A stretch of DNA of 64,000 nt from Acidicapsa ligni (GTDB lineage: Bacteria > Acidobacteriota > Terriglobia > Terriglobales > Acidobacteriaceae). Made by a program: the position numbers and the translations under genes. Location: the NCBI RefSeq assembly GCF_025685655.1, contig NZ_JAGSYG010000003.1, positions 744,001-808,000 on the forward strand. Direction: 5' to 3'. The notes under the pieces are model-generated. The model made no database searches, was not told the origin of the DNA, and saw only the letters and a list, made by a program, of their open reading frames with translations. Positions 50,091 to 58,483 of this stretch are shown here, one piece after another (within the stretch, counting starts at the first letter, position 1; every line of letters begins with the position of its first letter).

Positions 50091-52082
50091 ATGGACTTTC
50101 AGTTGGTTACGCCTTATCAGCCTAAGGGAGATCAACCTCGGGCTATCGATGAACTAGTGCAGGGTTTGGCGGCTGGGGAGAAGCACCAGGTGCTGCTGGG
50201 TGTGACTGGTTCAGGCAAGACTTTTACGATGGCCAAGGTCATTGAGGAGTTGAACCGTCCGGCGCTGATATTGGCGCATAACAAGACGCTGGCGGCGCAG
50301 TTATATAACGAGTTCAAGCAGTTCTTTCCGGGCAATGCGGTTGAGTATTTTGTCAGTTATTACGATTACTATCAGCCGGAAGCTTACATCCCTGCGGGGG
50401 ACTTATATATCGAGAAGGAAGCTACGATCAATGAGGAGTTAGACAAGTTACGGCTTTCAGCTACGCGGTCGCTATTTGAACGGCGAGATTGCGTTATTGT
50501 CAGTTCGGTTAGCTGTATCTATGGTTTGGGCTCTCCTGAGGCTTATTACGGCATGTTGCTGCTGCTGGAGAAGGGGCAGCGGATTCATCGCAACGATATT
50601 GTACGGCGGCTGGTGGAGATACTTTACGAACGGAACGATGCGGACTTTCGCAGAGGCACTTTCCGGGTGCGGGGCGATGTTATCGAGGTCTTCCCTACTT
50701 ATGATGAGAATGCTTTTCGGATTGAGTTATTCGGCGATGAGATTGAATCGCTATCGCAGATAGATCCGCTGTTTGGCACAGTGAAACAGAAGTATGCGCG
50801 GCTACCGATTTATCCCAAGAGCCACTATGTTGTGCAGCCGGAGCGCAAGGCGCAGGCGATTGAAACGATCGTGGCGGAGCTGACGGATTGGGAAGCGGAG
50901 TTGGAGAAGCAGGGGCGCATGGTGGAGGCGCAGCGGATTCATCAGCGGGTGCGGTTTGACCTGGAGATGATCAAGAGCATGGGTTACTGCCATGGGATTG
51001 AGAATTATTCGCGGCACTTTAGCGGGCGGCTGCCGGGTGAGGCTCCGCCGACGCTGCTGGATTATTTTCCGAGGGACTTTCTGCTGTTTGTGGATGAGTC
51101 GCATGTGACGATTCCGCAGGTGCATGGGATGTGGCATGGGGATCGAAGCCGGAAGGCGAACCTGGTGGATTATGGGTTTCGATTGCCGTCGGCGATGGAT
51201 AACAGGCCGCTGAAGTTCGATGAGTTTGAGAACCGGATTCACCAGACGATTTATGTTTCGGCGACGCCGGGCCCGTTTGAGTTGACGAAGGCTGCGGGCG
51301 TGGTGGTGGAACAGGTGATTCGGCCTACGGGGTTGGTTGATCCGGAGATTGAGATCAGGCCGGTGAAGGGGCAGATTGACGATCTGTTGGGCGAGATTCG
51401 CGACCGGGCAAAGCGCAATGAGCGGGTGCTGGTGACGACGCTGACCAAGCGGATGTCTGAGGACCTGGCGGGGTATTACACAGAGGTTGGGGTGCGCTGC
51501 CGGTATATGCATTCGGAGATTGAGACGCTGGAGCGGATCAAGATTTTGGCGGGGCTGCGCAAAGGCGAATACGACGTGCTGGTGGGGATCAATCTGTTGC
51601 GCGAGGGATTGGATCTGCCGGAGGTTTCGCTGGTGGCGATTCTGGATGCGGATAAGGAAGGTTTTTTGCGCTCGACCGGAGCGCTGATTCAGACGATTGG
51701 ACGTGCGGCGAGAAATGTCGAGGGGCGAGCGATTCTGTACGCGGACAAGATGACGGATTCGATGCGGCGGGCGATTGATGAGACGGATCGAAGACGGGAG
51801 ATTCAGCGAGCTTATAACGAGGAGCATGGGATTGTGCCAACGTCGGTGTTGAGCAAGATGGACAATTCGCTGGCGTCGATTTTGAAGGCGGAGTATGGCG
51901 ATCCGCTGGAAGAGGCGGCGGAAGGGATGCCGGAGTTTGCTTCTCAGGTTGAGTTGGACAAACACCTGGCGAAGATGGAAGTGGAGATGCGGGAGGCCGC
52001 GAAGAAGTTCGAGTTTGAGAAGGCGGCTCGGCTGCGGGATACGATCAAGGATTTGCGGGCCAAGGAGTTTCTTTTCGGGTAG
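50091..52082 (+). CDS. uvrB: Excinuclease ABC subunit B
   Basis: 663 residues, standard length. Walker [17 protein letters not shown] (about 38-53), the beta-hairpin motif '[24 protein letters not shown]' that inserts between DNA strands, motif II '[14 protein letters not shown]', motifs IV-VI ('[10 protein letters not shown]', '[33 protein letters not shown]', 'QTIGRAARN') and the C-terminal UVR helix pair ([16 protein letters not shown]) that binds UvrC. It performs damage verification in nucleotide excision repair. A stem-loop ends the gene. Confidence 0.97.
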   Translation: MDFQLVTPYQPKGDQPRAIDELVQGLAAGEKHQVLLGVTGSGKTFTMAKVIEELNRPALILAHNKTLAAQLYNEFKQFFPGNAVEYFVSYYDYYQPEAYIPAGDLYIEKEATINEELDKLRLSATRSLFERRDCVIVSSVSCIYGLGSPEAYYGMLLLLEKGQRIHRNDIVRRLVEILYERNDADFRRGTFRVRGDVIEVFPTYDENAFRIELFGDEIESLSQIDPLFGTVKQKYARLPIYPKSHYVVQPERKAQAIETIVAELTDWEAELEKQGRMVEAQRIHQRVRFDLEMIKSMGYCHGIENYSRHFSGRLPGEAPPTLLDYFPRDFLLFVDESHVTIPQVHGMWHGDRSRKANLVDYGFRLPSAMDNRPLKFDEFENRIHQTIYVSATPGPFELTKAAGVVVEQVIRPTGLVDPEIEIRPVKGQIDDLLGEIRDRAKRNERVLVTTLTKRMSEDLAGYYTEVGVRCRYMHSEIETLERIKILAGLRKGEYDVLVGINLLREGLDLPEVSLVAILDADKEGFLRSTGALIQTIGRAARNVEGRAILYADKMTDSMRRAIDETDRRREIQRAYNEEHGIVPTSVLSKMDNSLASILKAEYGDPLEEAAEGMPEFASQVELDKHLAKMEVEMREAAKKFEFEKAARLRDTIKDLRAKEFLFG

Positions 52083-52416
52083 TGTTTTCGGGCTGGGGGT
52101 GAGGCGAGTTCTGGAATGGGAGTGGTTACTCCCATCCTTCGCAAAAAGCGTGAAAGGATGGGACGCCCGAATTTTCTTTTGTTTTGGGAATTGTGTCGCT
52201 GCTCCAGGTGAAAGGGAGAACAATTTCCCTAAATTGTTGGAATACGGGCATCTTTGCGAACGAGAAGGGCATCTTAAGGTTGGTATAAAGCTTCTTTGCG
52301 GTCTATTACGGTTGTGATTACTGAAGCAACTGCTTATCGGATCGGGACATCTAATTTATTTAATGGTAAACACCAGAGGAATTCGATTATTACGTTTCAT
52401 CCGGTTATCGGGACAT
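52083..52416. other. Gene-free stretch after uvrB
   Basis: 334 bases. Beyond the terminator hairpin (52131-52162) there is a perfect short hairpin AACAATTT-CCCT-AAATTGTT (52221-52240). Otherwise I see nothing. The last 50 bases are AT-rich and probably hold the promoter of the receiver-like gene. Confidence 0.35.
52131..52162 (+). terminator. Stem-loop after uvrB
   Basis: CCCATCCTT pairs with AAGGATGGG (9 bp) across a 14-base loop, 48 bases after the uvrB stop, followed by ACGCCCGAATTTTCTTTTG. The preceding GTTACTCCCATCC recurs almost unchanged at 59795, so it may also be a dispersed repeat unit. Confidence 0.65.
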
Positions 52417-52797
52417 ATGGGGACAATTTTACTTGTAGATGACAATCCGCTTCGTGCGTCTCTGCGGAAATCAATTCTGGAGCGTGGTGGCGCAGGTGTG
52501 GCGCGGACTTCGGATGCGGCTGAGGCGCTCTGTTATATCGAAGTGCCCTCGCAAACGCAGAAACTTTCGCTGATTATTACCGGGCATACGACGGCTGGGA
52601 TTTCGGGGCCTGAGTTTGTGGCAGAGTTGCGGATGCGGATGCCGAGGGTTGCGGTGCTGGTGTTGAGTTCGGTGGGAAATGTGGAATCGCAGTATGAGGG
52701 AATTTCCGGTGTAACGCATTCACAGGCAAATTCGCCGGATGAGCTTTGGCCGGTGGTAAACCAGATATTGCAGCGGGTGGAGAAGCAGTCCGCTTAA
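52417..52797 (+). CDS. Degenerate (pseudo-)receiver domain protein
   Basis: 126 residues from ATG 52417 (GTILLVDDNPLRASLRKSIL); the longer frame has no family support. It is a single receiver-like domain. The acidic pair DD and the SS of 'VLVLSSVGN' are kept, but the phospho-acceptor position reads 'LSLIITGHTTAGISGPEF', with Gly in place of Asp, and the final Lys is absent ('THSQANSPDELWPVVNQIL'). It cannot be phosphorylated in the normal way and probably acts by protein interaction. No output domain. Its closest structural neighbour here is the intact receiver at 13428. Confidence 0.82.
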   Translation: MGTILLVDDNPLRASLRKSILERGGAGVARTSDAAEALCYIEVPSQTQKLSLIITGHTTAGISGPEFVAELRMRMPRVAVLVLSSVGNVESQYEGISGVTHSQANSPDELWPVVNQILQRVEKQSA

Positions 52798-52853
52798 ATA
52801 TGTTTCTGCAAATTCGATAGATTGTGACGACGAGCAGATTGATTGCTCGTTTT

Positions 52854-53303
52854 TTATTTTCTTCTTTTCGATCTACCTCTCGACAATCGTGAGTTTGCTG
52901 CTCGGGCGGTGAGCCGGGCTGCTTGATCCACGATGGCGGTTATGGCGATTGCTGCCCAGTAGGCGAGGAAATGCCAGGGGGTGAAGACGCGGCCGAGGAG
53001 CAGTGCTCCGGCGAGGGTGAGGCGAAAGGCGTCAAGGCCGGGAGAGTGATAGAGGCGCGAGAGTTCGACGAGGGCGGCGAGGATCGAGGCGAGGATCGCG
53101 AGGGTCAACGGCGTTCGCTTTGGCTGGATGGTGGCGAAGAGCAGGTAGAGCATGGTGGCCCAGAGGACGGAGCCTCCGTATCTGACGATTAAAAACGGGA
53201 AGCCGAGTGGGACGAGGCGCAGAAACAGGCCGACCAGGATGGTGAGGACGGCCAGGATGAGGTAGATGCTTCTATGGGTGCGGCCGTCTCTATTCGTAGG
53301 CAT
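52854..53303 (-). CDS. DUF2809 membrane protein
   Basis: 149 residues with about four helices. DUF2809 features are present: 'FLIVRYGGSVLWATMLYLLFAT' (G-(D)-x-LWATM), 'LAALVELSRLYHSPGLDAFRLTLAGALLLGRVFTPWHFLAYWAAIAI'. The C-terminus is basic (RAANSRLSRGRSKRRK). Function unknown; members are small inner-membrane proteins. It is divergent from the secreted protein at 53725 across repeat copy B. Confidence 0.85.
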   Translation of the reverse strand: MPTNRDGRTHRSIYLILAVLTILVGLFLRLVPLGFPFLIVRYGGSVLWATMLYLLFATIQPKRTPLTLAILASILAALVELSRLYHSPGLDAFRLTLAGALLLGRVFTPWHFLAYWAAIAITAIVDQAARLTARAANSRLSRGRSKRRK

Positions 53304-53724
53304 ATGTTGTTTGCGACAGTGCAGGTTACCTTTCTATATTTTGTTTCGATTGAACGATCATAGCGGTTTCCTGGTGGTGTTTTTAGATGCGGGCTTGTTG
53401 GGGAGCTTCTCGCGATATGGAATTTGGTGTGGTGGGTCAGGTTGGGATAATTGTTTTTTTTGTTCGGAGTAGGGGAAGGAGATTCCCTTCGGAATGACAA
53501 ACAGAACTGCAAGGGCAACGACAAAGGCTAACAGCAGATTCCCTTCGGGAATGACAGCTAGAAAGGCAACGGCTAACGGCAGATTCTCTACGGGGATTGT
53601 AGACAGAAAGACAAGGGCATGTGGATTGCAGACGAGAGGCGTGTTTCTTGTTACTTATCTGACTCTTCATACGTCTTTGTTTCAGAACCTCTCAGCATTA
53701 GGTTCTTCTGCAGGAAAAGTGGAC
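53304..53724. other. Intergenic region carrying repeat copy B
   Basis: 421 bases, mostly occupied by the three-core repeat copy B (53431-53618). The frame open through it toward 53725 is repeat translation and is not counted as coding. Upstream of 53431 there is a plain AT-rich spacer. Confidence 0.5.
53431..53618 (+). repeat. Modular intergenic repeat, copy B (three cores)
   Basis: Head GGTGGGTCAGGTTGGGATAA, then core 1 (ATTCCCTTCGGAAT, one G missing, 53482-53495), core 2 (ATTCCCTTCGGGAAT, 53538-53552) and a decayed core 3 (ATTCTCTACGGGGATT, from 53583). Hexameric GCAACG/GGCTAA tails separate them, with 45-56 bases from core to core. Confidence 0.85.
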
Positions 53725-54921
53725 ATGAGAATCAACGGGAACGCCTACATCTACGGTCTGACAATCTTCTCGGTGGTGTCCGTTGTTGCTCATTCCCAGA
53801 TCGTTCCAAGCCAAGCGACAAATCATGAGATCAACCTCTGGCTGCGTGACGGGGATCCACGTATGGTCGCCTGGGGCGCAACCTTTGCCGCAAAGTCCGG
53901 TGATAAGGATGAGCTGCCTGTCTTGGCGGCCCTCGCGGAAAACTATGAGTCTGTCCCACGCCATGAGTATGACGCGCGTGGCAACTACATACCCAGAACT
54001 CCTGAACAGAAACAATATCTGGATTCTATGCAGGCTGTTCTTGACTCGATAATCCAACTCCATGGAGAGGTTTCCTGCGAAGCTGTTGTCGCGGTCGTAC
54101 CGGACTTTCCAGCCCAGGCCCTCACGCTCCTCGCAACTATGCCAGAGCCTGAGCGCTCGCAATGTGCAGCCGATATCTATGAGACCCGGGATAAATCGGA
54201 CCAACCTTATGATTGGCACCGCATCGCCCACCTGCAGATGATCCACATGGCCGCTGCCATCCTCGCACTGCACCCTCCGCCGGGCTTCACTGCCACTCTT
54301 CTCAACGAGGCTACCGTCATCCTGAAGATCAGCGTGACCGATGATGACCAGAAAGACAATGGACCGTTTTCCAGCGGAACGTGCGGAGATTCCTTTGGGC
54401 TTGTAGCAGCCCCGGGCTGGCCCCAGCCCTATACCTATGTTGTCGAACAGCACTGGAACAGCCAAGGACCGGCAGAAGGAATCCTCATTCCCGGAGAGCC
54501 CGCCATCACTGGGCGCCGTGCACTCAGCAACAGTTCTTGCTCCACTCTGCCAGGTTTTACGAGCGTGCAGAAGGTCTTGTTGGCGCGACAAGAGGCCAGC
54601 CTCTTACCCGGTGATCCCGGCCCTGGCACCTATCAGCACGACACGCTTCGCTATACCGGTCGGGCGAGCTTTCTCGCTTCCTTGTCAGTCATGATCACCC
54701 TCCATGAGGAACCATTCCAAAAACTCGCGGCAACTCTCGCCAGCAAGTCTTACCTGACGGCGACTGAGTCTGCGACTGTGATGCCCACGTTTGCAGTCGA
54801 AGTCGAAGATCAGAGAAAGAACCAAAGCCAGGCCCTCCAAATTCCTGAGTCTCTCGGTCCACATACGACTGTTGGCCCATACAAGCATGAGAGTGGATGG
54901 TTCCCGAGACAATTGGACTGA
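53725..54921 (+). CDS. Secreted protein of unknown function
   Basis: 398 residues from ATG 53725, preceded by CAGGAAAAG. The frame is open to 53494, but that part is repeat-derived. Signal peptide at 1-24 (AYIYGLTIFSVVSVVAHSQ). The mature part begins with a HEAT-like helical segment (INLWLRDGDPRMVAWGATFAAKSGDKDELPVLAALAENY) and continues with mixed regions lacking a recognised domain; Cys pairs near 200-215 and 260-285 may form disulfides. A recurrent 'PGFT' and an 'HE-F' occur. No function can be given. Confidence 0.75.
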   Translation: MRINGNAYIYGLTIFSVVSVVAHSQIVPSQATNHEINLWLRDGDPRMVAWGATFAAKSGDKDELPVLAALAENYESVPRHEYDARGNYIPRTPEQKQYLDSMQAVLDSIIQLHGEVSCEAVVAVVPDFPAQALTLLATMPEPERSQCAADIYETRDKSDQPYDWHRIAHLQMIHMAAAILALHPPPGFTATLLNEATVILKISVTDDDQKDNGPFSSGTCGDSFGLVAAPGWPQPYTYVVEQHWNSQGPAEGILIPGEPAITGRRALSNSSCSTLPGFTSVQKVLLARQEASLLPGDPGPGTYQHDTLRYTGRASFLASLSVMITLHEEPFQKLAATLASKSYLTATESATVMPTFAVEVEDQRKNQSQALQIPESLGPHTTVGPYKHESGWFPRQLD

Positions 54922-55388
54922 GCGTTTTCAGATTTGCAATTGGACTATATGCCTGCTTGAAGTTTCTCGGAAGTTGATGCTTCCTTATTTGTTATTCCTG
55001 AAAACGACGTTGTCCTAAAACGCTGATCTGATCTGTCAACCACGTACTCGGTATGCTCCTGTCCATCTTTGGGTGGAATGCAAGGGGCTTTTCTTTGCTT
55101 AGTATCAGGGTTGAGCTACTTTTTTGTGGTGGGTCGGATTTGGGGAATTGTGCTTCTGTTGGGAGTGGGAGAAGCAGATTCCCTTCGGGAATGACAGACA
55201 GAACTGCAACGGCAAATGCAAATGCAAGGGCAAAAGCAAGGGCGACGGCAGGAGCTTGGGACAGGAGCAAAGTTCTGAACTTCTATGCTGTATGCAAGTT
55301 GGGCCACTGTTTACTTTTTGTTGGGTTTTGTCTGGTGCTGGTGCTGGTGCGACAATCGTAGTAGATTGCGTGGGGTTATGGATTTCTT
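54922..55388. other. Intergenic region carrying repeat copy C
   Basis: 467 bases ahead of ccmF, mostly repeat copy C (55128-55306). The 92-residue minus-strand frame at 54992-55270 (AFALAFAFAVAV) is a translation of the hexamer tail, not a gene. The 80 bases directly before ccmF hold its leader; GTGGGGTT is the only purine-rich stretch. Confidence 0.5.
55128..55306 (+). repeat. Modular intergenic repeat, copy C
   Basis: This is the most complete copy in + orientation: head GGTGGGTCGGATTTGGGG, GAAGCAG, palindromic core ATTCCCTTCGGGAAT (55178-55192), GACAGACAGAA, then about eleven hexamers GCAAAT/GCAAGG/GCGACG, and an outer flank AAAGTTCTGAACTTCTATGC that matches copy A. Confidence 0.9.
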
Positions 55389-57461
55389 ATGGCGGCATTT
55401 GGGGCGTTTGCTCTTCTAATTGCGTTGGTGCTGGCTGCTTATAACCTGGTGGCTGGTGGGGTTGCGCTGCGGTTGCTGGCGGTTGGCGGGCGGGCACGAA
55501 TTGCGCCGGAGCGACTGGCGGAGACGGCTCGGCGGGCTGGTATTGCTGGTTTTTTTGCGATAATGGCGGCGGCGTTTGCGCTCGTTTGGTCGGTGTTTCA
55601 CAACGACTTTACGATTGAGTACATTGTCGAGCACTCGAACCGTGCTTTGCCTGCGGCTTACAAGTTTGCTGCGTTGTGGAGTGGGCAGGAGGGTTCGCTC
55701 CTGCTCTGGGCTTCGCTGCTGGCGATCTATGGGTTTGTGCTGCGGGTGCGGCATCACTCGGATGTGAAGCTGCATGCTTATGCGGGGACGATTCTGGCCG
55801 GGGTGCAGGTCTTCTTTCTTCTGCTGCTGAACTTTGCTGCGCCGCCATTTTCCGGGGTGCGTGGGGGGATTGCGCCTCCGGATGGAAATGGGTTGAATCC
55901 TCTATTGCAGTATCCGGAGATGGTGATTCATCCGCCGATGCTGTACCTGGGGTATGTGGGATTTTCGGTGCCGTTTGCGTTTGCGCTGGGCGCGCTGATG
56001 ATGCGGTATCCGGGTGAGAAGTGGATTCACATTACGCGGCGCTGGACGATGGCTACGTGGATGTTTCTGACGATCGGGATTTTCCTTGGAATGCACTGGG
56101 CGTATGCGGTGCTGGGCTGGGGCGGGTACTGGGGTTGGGATCCGGTGGAGAATGCTTCGCTGATGCCGTGGTTAACGGGTACGGCGTTTCTGCATTCGGT
56201 GATGATGCAGGAGAAGCGCGGAATGATGAAGAGCTGGAATGTCTGGCTCATCTTCGCGACGTTTCTGCTGACGCTGCTGGGGACGCTGCTTACGCGCGCG
56301 GGGCTGGTGAGTTCGGTGCATGCGTTTGCACAGTCTTCAATTGGCGACTGGTTTGTCGGGTTCATGGTGATTGTGCTGGCAGTTTGCTTGTTCACATACA
56401 TTCTGCAGCGGGATCATTTGAAGAGCGAGCACCAGATGGAATCACTGGTCAGCCGCGAGTCGAGTTTTCTCTTCAACAATCTTGTGCTGCTGGCGGCCTG
56501 CTTCACGATTCTTTGGGGGACGCTGTTCCCGGTGCTTTCGGAGTATTTTGAAGGGACGAAGAAGACGGTTGCGGGGGCTTACTACTCGCATGTGGCGATT
56601 CCGATTGGGGTGTTTCTGCTGTTCCTGACCGGGGTTGGGCCGCTGCTGGCGTGGAGAGCTTCTTCGTTCAAGAGCCTGCGGAAGAACTTTGTGCTGCCGG
56701 GGATTGCGTTCCTGGCAACGGTGGTGGTGTGCATCGCTGCCGGGCTGAAGCCGTGGGCGGATGAGGGTATTTTTTATTCGACGATGACCTTTGCGCTGGG
56801 CGTGGCGGTGGCTACGGCGATCTGCTCGGAGTTTTTGCGCGGGGCGGGTGTGTTGCATCGGCAGACGGGTAAGAATTTCGCGGCTTCGACGGTGCTGCTG
56901 GTGCGCAGGAGTACGCGGAGATATGGCGGGTACATTGTTCACCTGGGGCTGGTGGTGATCTTTATCGGGTTCGCGGGATATGCCTTCAATCGCAGTGCGG
57001 AGAAGGAAATGGCGGTGGGCAGCAAGATGGAGATTGGCCCGTATACGCTGGTGAACCTGGGCAATACGGAAGAGTCGAACGCGAATTACGATACGGAGTT
57101 TTCTCAACTAGATGTGTTTGAGAATGGGAAGAAGATTCTGGACCAGCCGATGTCTCCGGAGAAGCGGGTTTACCTGGTGAATGGGCAGCCGCAGACGATG
57201 GTGGCAAATCACTCGACGCTGCGGTGGGATCTGTACGTGGTGTATGAGGGCAAGAATCCTGACACAGGGCTGCCGATCATCAAGGCGTTTTTGAATCCGC
57301 TGGTGACCTGGATCTGGATTGGGCTGGTGGTTGTGGTGTTTGGCACGCTGGTGGCGCTGGTGCCGAGTCTCAGTCCGGTGCGGGCGGTGGTGGCGGTGCC
57401 TTCTTCGACAGGACCTTTGCCGGGAGCTGCGGCGGTCAGGGCGACGGGAGGCGGCAATTGA
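55389..57461 (+). CDS. ccmF: Cytochrome c haem lyase subunit CcmF
   Basis: 690 residues, about 15 hydrophobic helices. The tryptophan-rich haem-handling WWD region is 'WGGYWGWDPVENASLMPWLTGTAFLHS' (about 240-266). Flanking His-bearing periplasmic motifs are 'YPEMVIHPPMLYLGYVG' (near 180) and 'SVHAFAQSSIGDWFVG' (near 306), and 'YGGYIVHLGLVVIFIGFAGYAF' lies late in the protein. It joins haem to apocytochrome with CcmH. The last 60 residues (LVPSLSPVRAVVAVPSSTGP) form a loose tail. ccmH follows with a TGATG overlap. Confidence 0.96.
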   Translation: MAAFGAFALLIALVLAAYNLVAGGVALRLLAVGGRARIAPERLAETARRAGIAGFFAIMAAAFALVWSVFHNDFTIEYIVEHSNRALPAAYKFAALWSGQEGSLLLWASLLAIYGFVLRVRHHSDVKLHAYAGTILAGVQVFFLLLLNFAAPPFSGVRGGIAPPDGNGLNPLLQYPEMVIHPPMLYLGYVGFSVPFAFALGALMMRYPGEKWIHITRRWTMATWMFLTIGIFLGMHWAYAVLGWGGYWGWDPVENASLMPWLTGTAFLHSVMMQEKRGMMKSWNVWLIFATFLLTLLGTLLTRAGLVSSVHAFAQSSIGDWFVGFMVIVLAVCLFTYILQRDHLKSEHQMESLVSRESSFLFNNLVLLAACFTILWGTLFPVLSEYFEGTKKTVAGAYYSHVAIPIGVFLLFLTGVGPLLAWRASSFKSLRKNFVLPGIAFLATVVVCIAAGLKPWADEGIFYSTMTFALGVAVATAICSEFLRGAGVLHRQTGKNFAASTVLLVRRSTRRYGGYIVHLGLVVIFIGFAGYAFNRSAEKEMAVGSKMEIGPYTLVNLGNTEESNANYDTEFSQLDVFENGKKILDQPMSPEKRVYLVNGQPQTMVANHSTLRWDLYVVYEGKNPDTGLPIIKAFLNPLVTWIWIGLVVVVFGTLVALVPSLSPVRAVVAVPSSTGPLPGAAAVRATGGGN

Positions 57462-57973
57462 TGCTCGCTGGGCGGCTGTACAAAATGATCTCTTCGCGAT
57501 TGCTGCTTGGGGTGCTGGTGGCTTCGGTGGTTTGTTTTTCGCTGGGGGCTACGGACCCGACGGAACACTTCAACAAGCTGGGTAACAAGCTGATGTGTAC
57601 CTGCGGGTGCGCACAGTCGTTGCTGCTCTGCGACCATGAGGGCTGTCCTTCGCGTGGGCAGGAGATGGACGATCTGCGCAGCGGAATCAATAGCGGGCAG
57701 AGCGACGAGGCTATCCTGCAGGGCTTTGTCGGGCGGTATGGAACGGTGGTGCTGGCGGCGCCGACGACGCATGGATTTGATTTGCTGGCGTGGATCATGC
57801 CGTTTGCGGTGGCGCTGGTGGCGTTGCTGGGAACGATCTTCCTAGTGCGGCATTGGGCGGCACAGCAGCCTAAGCTGGCTGACCATGCTTCGCTGAGCCC
57901 GGCGCAGGCGAGGGCCGAGGATGAGATGCGGGAACGAATTCGCCGGGAGACCGGAACGGATGGGGGAGTTTAA
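57461..57973 (+). CDS. ccmH: Cytochrome c maturation thiol-reductase subunit CcmH
   Basis: 170 residues from ATG 57461, whose A is the last base of the ccmF stop (TGATG). A signal/anchor (MISSRLLLGVLVASVVCFSLGA) precedes the redox domain 'KLMCTCGCAQSLLLCDHEGCPSRGQEMDDLRSGINSGQSDEAILQGFVGRYG' with the CTCGC pair plus extra cysteines. A second helix (WIMPFAVALVALLGTIFLV) anchors it. It keeps the apocytochrome CXXCH thiols reduced for CcmF. The motif is the C-x-C-G-C type found in delta-proteobacterial and acidobacterial CcmH, not the LRCxxC of E. coli. Confidence 0.93.
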   Translation: MLAGRLYKMISSRLLLGVLVASVVCFSLGATDPTEHFNKLGNKLMCTCGCAQSLLLCDHEGCPSRGQEMDDLRSGINSGQSDEAILQGFVGRYGTVVLAAPTTHGFDLLAWIMPFAVALVALLGTIFLVRHWAAQQPKLADHASLSPAQARAEDEMRERIRRETGTDGGV

Positions 57974-57975
57974 AT

Positions 57976-58260
57976 ATGTCTAGCGACGCGGGTGTAATTC
58001 TCGGGATTGTGCTTTTTCTGGCGCTGTTTCTGTACATTTTGTGGCCGGAGAAGTCGGCTGCGGTGCAACGGGAGAAGACTCGGCTGGATTTTCTGGAAGA
58101 GTTGAAGGATCAGATCTACGCCAATCTGCGGGATTTGAATTTTGAGTTTCAGGCGGGGAAATATCCGCAGGAAGATTATGCGGCGCAGCGGGCGATCTTG
58201 GAGAAAGAAGCTGCTACGGTTCTGGCGGAGATGGATTTGCTGGGGCGGGTTCGGGTTTAG
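57976..58260 (+). CDS. Small CcmI-like protein
   Basis: 94 residues: one membrane helix (VILGIVLFLALFLYILW) and a cytoplasmic coiled segment 'REKTRLDFLEELKDQIYANLRDLNFEFQAGKYPQEDYAAQRAILEKEAATVLAEMD'. The pattern (L-E-L-KDQIYANLRDL-F-AGKYP-EDY-R-LE-EA) is the N-terminal CcmI/CycH-like region, without the TPR that full CcmI has. It is directly behind ccmH (2-base gap). It shares its coiled motif with the end of the next gene (residues about 380-431). Confidence 0.85.
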   Translation: MSSDAGVILGIVLFLALFLYILWPEKSAAVQREKTRLDFLEELKDQIYANLRDLNFEFQAGKYPQEDYAAQRAILEKEAATVLAEMDLLGRVRV

Positions 58261-58420
58261 TTTTTCTTTCTGTTCCTAGATGTAAAGGCCTGGGTGAAGC
58301 AGATTCCCTTCGGGAATGACAGACAGAAAAGCAAGTGCAGAACAGAACAAACAAAAGGCTGAAAAGCAAGTACAGAACAGGTTCCATAGCAAGTACGGAA
58401 CAGACAGAAGGCACGTACGG
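58245..58420 (+). repeat. Modular intergenic repeat, copy D
   Basis: Core ATTCCCTTCGGGAAT (58303-58317) is preceded by GTGAAGCAG and followed by GACAGACAGAAAAGCAAG. The hexamer tail is diverged, with GCAAGT/ACAGAAC units repeating three times (58325-58415). The G-rich head GGGCGGGTTCGGGTTTAG overlaps the last codons and stop of the CcmI-like gene. Confidence 0.8.
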
Positions 58421-58483
58421 AGTTGTTATGCCTGCCTGGTGGTTGAAGCTGGAGAAAAGATTGTTGCGAGGATTGATACATTG

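Noticed and set aside
50802-52223. 473-residue open frame on the minus strand opposite uvrB
   Set aside because: The composition is almost wholly Arg/Leu/His/Pro, with no domain, and it overlaps a certain uvrB. It is a shadow of G-rich third codon positions.
54992-55270. 92-residue minus frame with AFALAFAFAVAV segment, and a similar frame at 44440
   Set aside because: Both are translations of the GCAANN hexamer tail of the dispersed repeat. The regular Ala/Phe/Leu pattern arises from the repeat and not from coding selection.
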